Of a stretch of DNA of 64,000 bases, positions 63,296-64,000 are shown in pieces. Below the pieces are notes generated by a model. It had not been told where the DNA came from. It worked only from the letters and a program-made list of their open reading frames with translations, and did not search any database. Source of the DNA: HK1 sp965220535 (GTDB lineage Bacteria > Pseudomonadota > Gammaproteobacteria > HK1); the NCBI GenBank assembly GCA_965220535.1, contig OZ244833.1, positions 3,844,001 through 3,908,000 on the forward strand, read 5' to 3'. A program made the translations under genes and the position numbers. How positions within the stretch are numbered: position 1 is the stretch's first letter; every line of letters starts with the position of its first letter.

Positions 63296-64000
63296 TCGTT
63301 TTCGATGCCGATCTTGAGGATATTCAAGCCCATTGGGCCATCGCTTCGATCAGCGATGAAGATCGCAAGCGCGCTTTCAAACTGGCTGAAGAACGTTTGG
63401 CGAGTCGGGTTGTCGGGCACGAGATCGAATTCGAATTCCAAGGGAGTGAAGCGAACGATAGGAAAGAAGAAGACGATAGGCTCCTAGAGCGTGTTGCCCT
63501 CGCTTATGAAGTGGCGGCCACCGAAGGTCTTGATGCTTTGAGTCGTTCCGACAGCGAAGACGATTCAGCAAGGAAGTGTTCCATCGTTTCTTCCCATAAG
63601 ATTTTCGATCTTCGGCGGTTGGCAGAGATACCGAAAGATGCGGACGAGCGCATTTTTCATGTTTTGCAGATTTCCGCTTTTGCTTATTGCGGAGATCGAG
63701 GATCCGATTTACGACGATGGTTCGAAGAGAATCCTTCCGCGGTAGAGCTTCCCACGGTAGCCGATGCACCATGGGATCGTCGCCTTCTCTATCGACTATT
63801 TGACTGCTGGATCCGGTTGCTGCGTAAGAAGGGATGGGATGATTTGGATCGGATACGAGAGATCATCGCCGACTTGCGAAAAGATCAGAAGCTATACGAG
63901 AAGGAATATCTTGCCGGCGATTCCAAGTCGGAGACTCGGATAGAGGCGCTACGACTGATCTCTCTATATCACTGGGCGAAAGCGACCGAGATCCTCGCCG
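63292..64000 (+). CDS. Unknown helical protein, partial at the window edge
   Basis: GTG at 63292 overlaps the preceding stop (GTGA), so the two genes are translationally coupled. The visible 236 residues (MIVFDADLEDIQAHWAIASI onward) are predicted mostly helical and soluble, with acidic and Trp/Arg-rich stretches (LFDCWIRLLRKKGWDDL, RLISLYHWAKATEILA). No catalytic motif or known domain is recognised. Its pairing with a nuclease-like gene beside IS debris suggests a multi-gene defence locus continuing to the right, but this is inference. Confidence 0.6.
   Translation, partial: MIVFDADLEDIQAHWAIASISDEDRKRAFKLAEERLASRVVGHEIEFEFQGSEANDRKEEDDRLLERVALAYEVAATEGLDALSRSDSEDDSARKCSIVSSHKIFDLRRLAEIPKDADERIFHVLQISAFAYCGDRGSDLRRWFEENPSAVELPTVADAPWDRRLLYRLFDCWIRLLRKKGWDDLDRIREIIADLRKDQKLYEKEYLAGDSKSETRIEALRLISLYHWAKATEILA

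Overview
The window looks like a chromosomal segment of a GC-rich gammaproteobacterium. The evidence is gene order and content. A yafS-like methyltransferase is followed by rnhA and dnaQ, leuB by asd and truA, and rnr by rlmB. An MlaA-type outer-membrane lipoprotein and dapD-type lysine synthesis are also present. The genus cannot be told from sequence alone. Housekeeping genes are densely coded with strong GC preference; several islands have different codon use, insertion-sequence debris and broken genes.

Layout. (1) 1-1705, minus strand: the 5' part of a large secreted Calx-beta-like repeat protein. Its frame is broken by a 14-base G tract 126 bases after the start codon; 13 G would restore it, so it looks like a phase-variable surface gene in the OFF state. 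(2) 2.1-20.0 kb: core and metabolic genes (2OG-Fe(II) oxygenase, oligopeptidase B, a HupE/UreJ-like membrane protein, a metallo-beta-lactamase-fold hydrolase, dxs, mlaA, tRNA-Leu, rnr, rlmB, methyltransferase, rnhA, dnaQ). (3) 20.1-20.45 kb: tRNA-Ala(GGC) and tRNA-Glu(TTC). (4) 20.45-40.8 kb: an island made of one giant Calx-beta repeat gene of about 18.9 kb (about 6,300 codons if intact), bracketed by two decayed IS1595-family copies in the same orientation. The gene holds about 34 near-identical units of 324 or 345 bp and is interrupted by a 7-base insertion near 25968. (5) 41.2-44.9 kb: a split transketolase pair and an MttB-family methyltransferase without an amber codon. (6) 45.0-50.5 kb: a scrap heap with the N-terminal piece of an MmeI-like restriction-modification enzyme, fused to a foreign remnant (GcvT-type C-terminus, acyl-CoA synthetase with a premature TGA, enoyl-CoA hydratase, start of a second synthetase), then an apparently complete IS3-family element. 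(7) 50.6-61.8 kb: aroE, a 1.4-kb non-coding stretch with DnaA-box-like sites, pgi, an HU-family protein, dapD, queG, leuB, asd, truA. (8) 61.8-64.0 kb: a truncated IS3 copy fused in frame to a protein with a PD-(D/E)XK-type nuclease signature, then a coupled second gene that runs off the window. This is plausibly the left end of a defence locus.

The most notable material is the pair of giant repeat proteins, one with a switch-like homopolymer and one with a repeat-mediated frameshift, both of which look built for variation at the cell surface. Next is the IS-bordered nuclease-like gene pair at the right edge. Reading frames were checked by hand translation; family assignments rest on motif recognition, not on database searches.
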